The notes beneath the pieces are model-generated. The model was not told the origin of the DNA, did not search any database, and was given only the letters and a program-made list of their open reading frames with translations. Shown here in pieces: positions 62,970 through 64,000 of a stretch of 64,000 nucleotides of DNA. Within the stretch, counting starts at the first letter, position 1. Each line of letters opens with the position of its first letter. The translations under genes were made by a program, and so were the position numbers. Source of the DNA: Crotophaga sulcirostris (lineage: Eukaryota; Chordata; Aves; Cuculiformes; Crotophagidae); contig VYZB01000241.1 of assembly GCA_013397455.1 (NCBI GenBank), positions 1 through 64,000 of the forward strand, given 5' to 3'.

Positions 62970-64000
62970 AGTATCTAAACATATCAGTAACCTTGAAACC
63001 TACAGTAGGCATGGACTGGTTGTGTCCATCAATCGTGTATTGTTCACAGCCCTGAAAAAAAGAAAAAACCTAACAATTATCAACAGTGTAAGTCCCACTG
63101 AATTTAACCACTAAGAAATACATTGAAACCACTGATACTTTCAAGGAAAACTTGCAAAGAATAAAGACGTTAATCTCCAGCAGTGTTAAAAGTAAAGTGC
63201 ACTTGTGCACCAAATTATCCTGGTCAGAGTGATTGACCTTGGGACTGTAATGAGAACTTGAGTGACAGGTTGGATATAGTAGTCTGGGTCTCACCCTAAA
63301 CCTGAAACCCTGTCAAAATTCCTCTTCTTGCTCCTTTGGTAAAGGACTGTTTAATTCCTCCTGCTGATATGCTCAAAACCTTCACTTGTCTTGAAGGTAA
63401 ATACAGCCTTAGGGGGCCTGCAATAAGATTAGGAGCAAACAAAAAGGTTAAATTGCCATCTCATTGAGACGTTTAAACCCATGCCTGCAATTTGTAAGCT
63501 GCAGCCCTCTGTCTAAGCCTTGTGGCAGGGACGAACACAGCCTACTGATTCCTATGAAGAATCGATAGTCCTAAAAATGTGATTTAATTTCTGGATGCTG
63601 ATAGGATACAGACAAAGCTTAAAAATAAACTCAGAAGAATGAAGAATTACTGAAATGAATAAACTCCACCCCTGTAACACCATTATCTGACTTTCAAAGA
63701 GATAGAGGGTTTCTATGTGTTATAGTGCAATTGTCAAAACAGAGGTACTAGAGACAAAGCTAGGGTAGATTAGTGTCATAGAACTGCCTTTAAAATCAGG
63801 TAACCAATACGGGGTGGAAAAAAGTATAGGCTACAACTTCAGTTCCTAATCATGGCTGCTAAGTGCTGGGTATAGAGTATTAGTTCTTAAAATATGTATA
63901 ATGTGGTTTGTGATTTGCTTTTGAGTCACCATGAAATACCAGGGATGCTGTAGTTACCCGAGTCGTCTCTTCTGCTGCAAGACGGATCATGCATATGTAG

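Larger units (their letters stand above)
58326..64000. other. No gene seen; microsatellite and A/T tracts
   Basis: AT-rich DNA with frames under 90 codons. A slightly GC-richer stretch lies at 59650-59770, next to an isolated N. A/T tracts lie at 60404-60447 and 62948-62969. Nothing recognised towards the right edge, although 63230-63560 is less AT-rich than average. Confidence 0.5.

Overview
The window reads as a gene-poor, AT-rich stretch of a bird nuclear genome. The evidence is its repeat content: about 17 separate pieces of CR1, the dominant LINE of birds and other sauropsids, and two decayed solo LTRs of types I recognise from bird genomes. The CR1 copies whose 3' tails are built on GATACTGT-type units (1-158, 12655-12766, 19109-19360) look like one fairly young lineage-specific subfamily. 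Such tails would fit a coraciimorph bird (woodpecker or hornbill side of the tree), but that is a weak inference. There is no operon, CRISPR array, rRNA or tRNA that I can see. No open reading frame exceeds 133 codons, and I recognise no exon of a host protein-coding gene. All recognisable protein-coding homology is retrotransposon ORF1 or ORF2, and all of it is broken.

Layout. 1-158: 3' end of a young CR1 cut by the window edge. 3343-3785: CR1 piece that lacks its 3' end. 6385-6473: CR1 tail. 8213-10040: the longest CR1 (1.8 kb, minus strand), with reverse transcriptase fragments. 11375-11900: very old CR1. 12655-12766 and 13011-13245: two short CR1 pieces. 17022-17440: antisense solo LTR. 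19109-19360: young CR1 holding a 50-N gap, abutting a sense-oriented solo LTR (19362-19927). 21253-21573: a promoter-like cluster of sites. 21716-23703: a mosaic of CR1 fragments in both orientations with a GC-richer TG...CA block inside. 24498-24917, 30800-30935, 31559-31745, 36559-36655, 36939-37882 and 43514-43750: further minus-strand CR1 copies, the fifth flanked by a 13-bp target-site duplication. 58036-58325: second very old CR1 piece. The long stretches between are AT-rich, apparently single-copy DNA with simple repeats, a few palindromes and one good hairpin (51142-51184).

Nothing here supports a new multi-gene system. The items most worth a second look are the TATA/AP-1/E-box/nuclear-receptor-half-site cluster at 21253-21573, the inverted CR1 mosaic just downstream of it, the unclassified 265-bp TG...CA block, the hairpin at 51142-51184, and the mis-sized assembly gap at 19199. 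Boundaries of old repeats are by eye and may be off by tens of bases.
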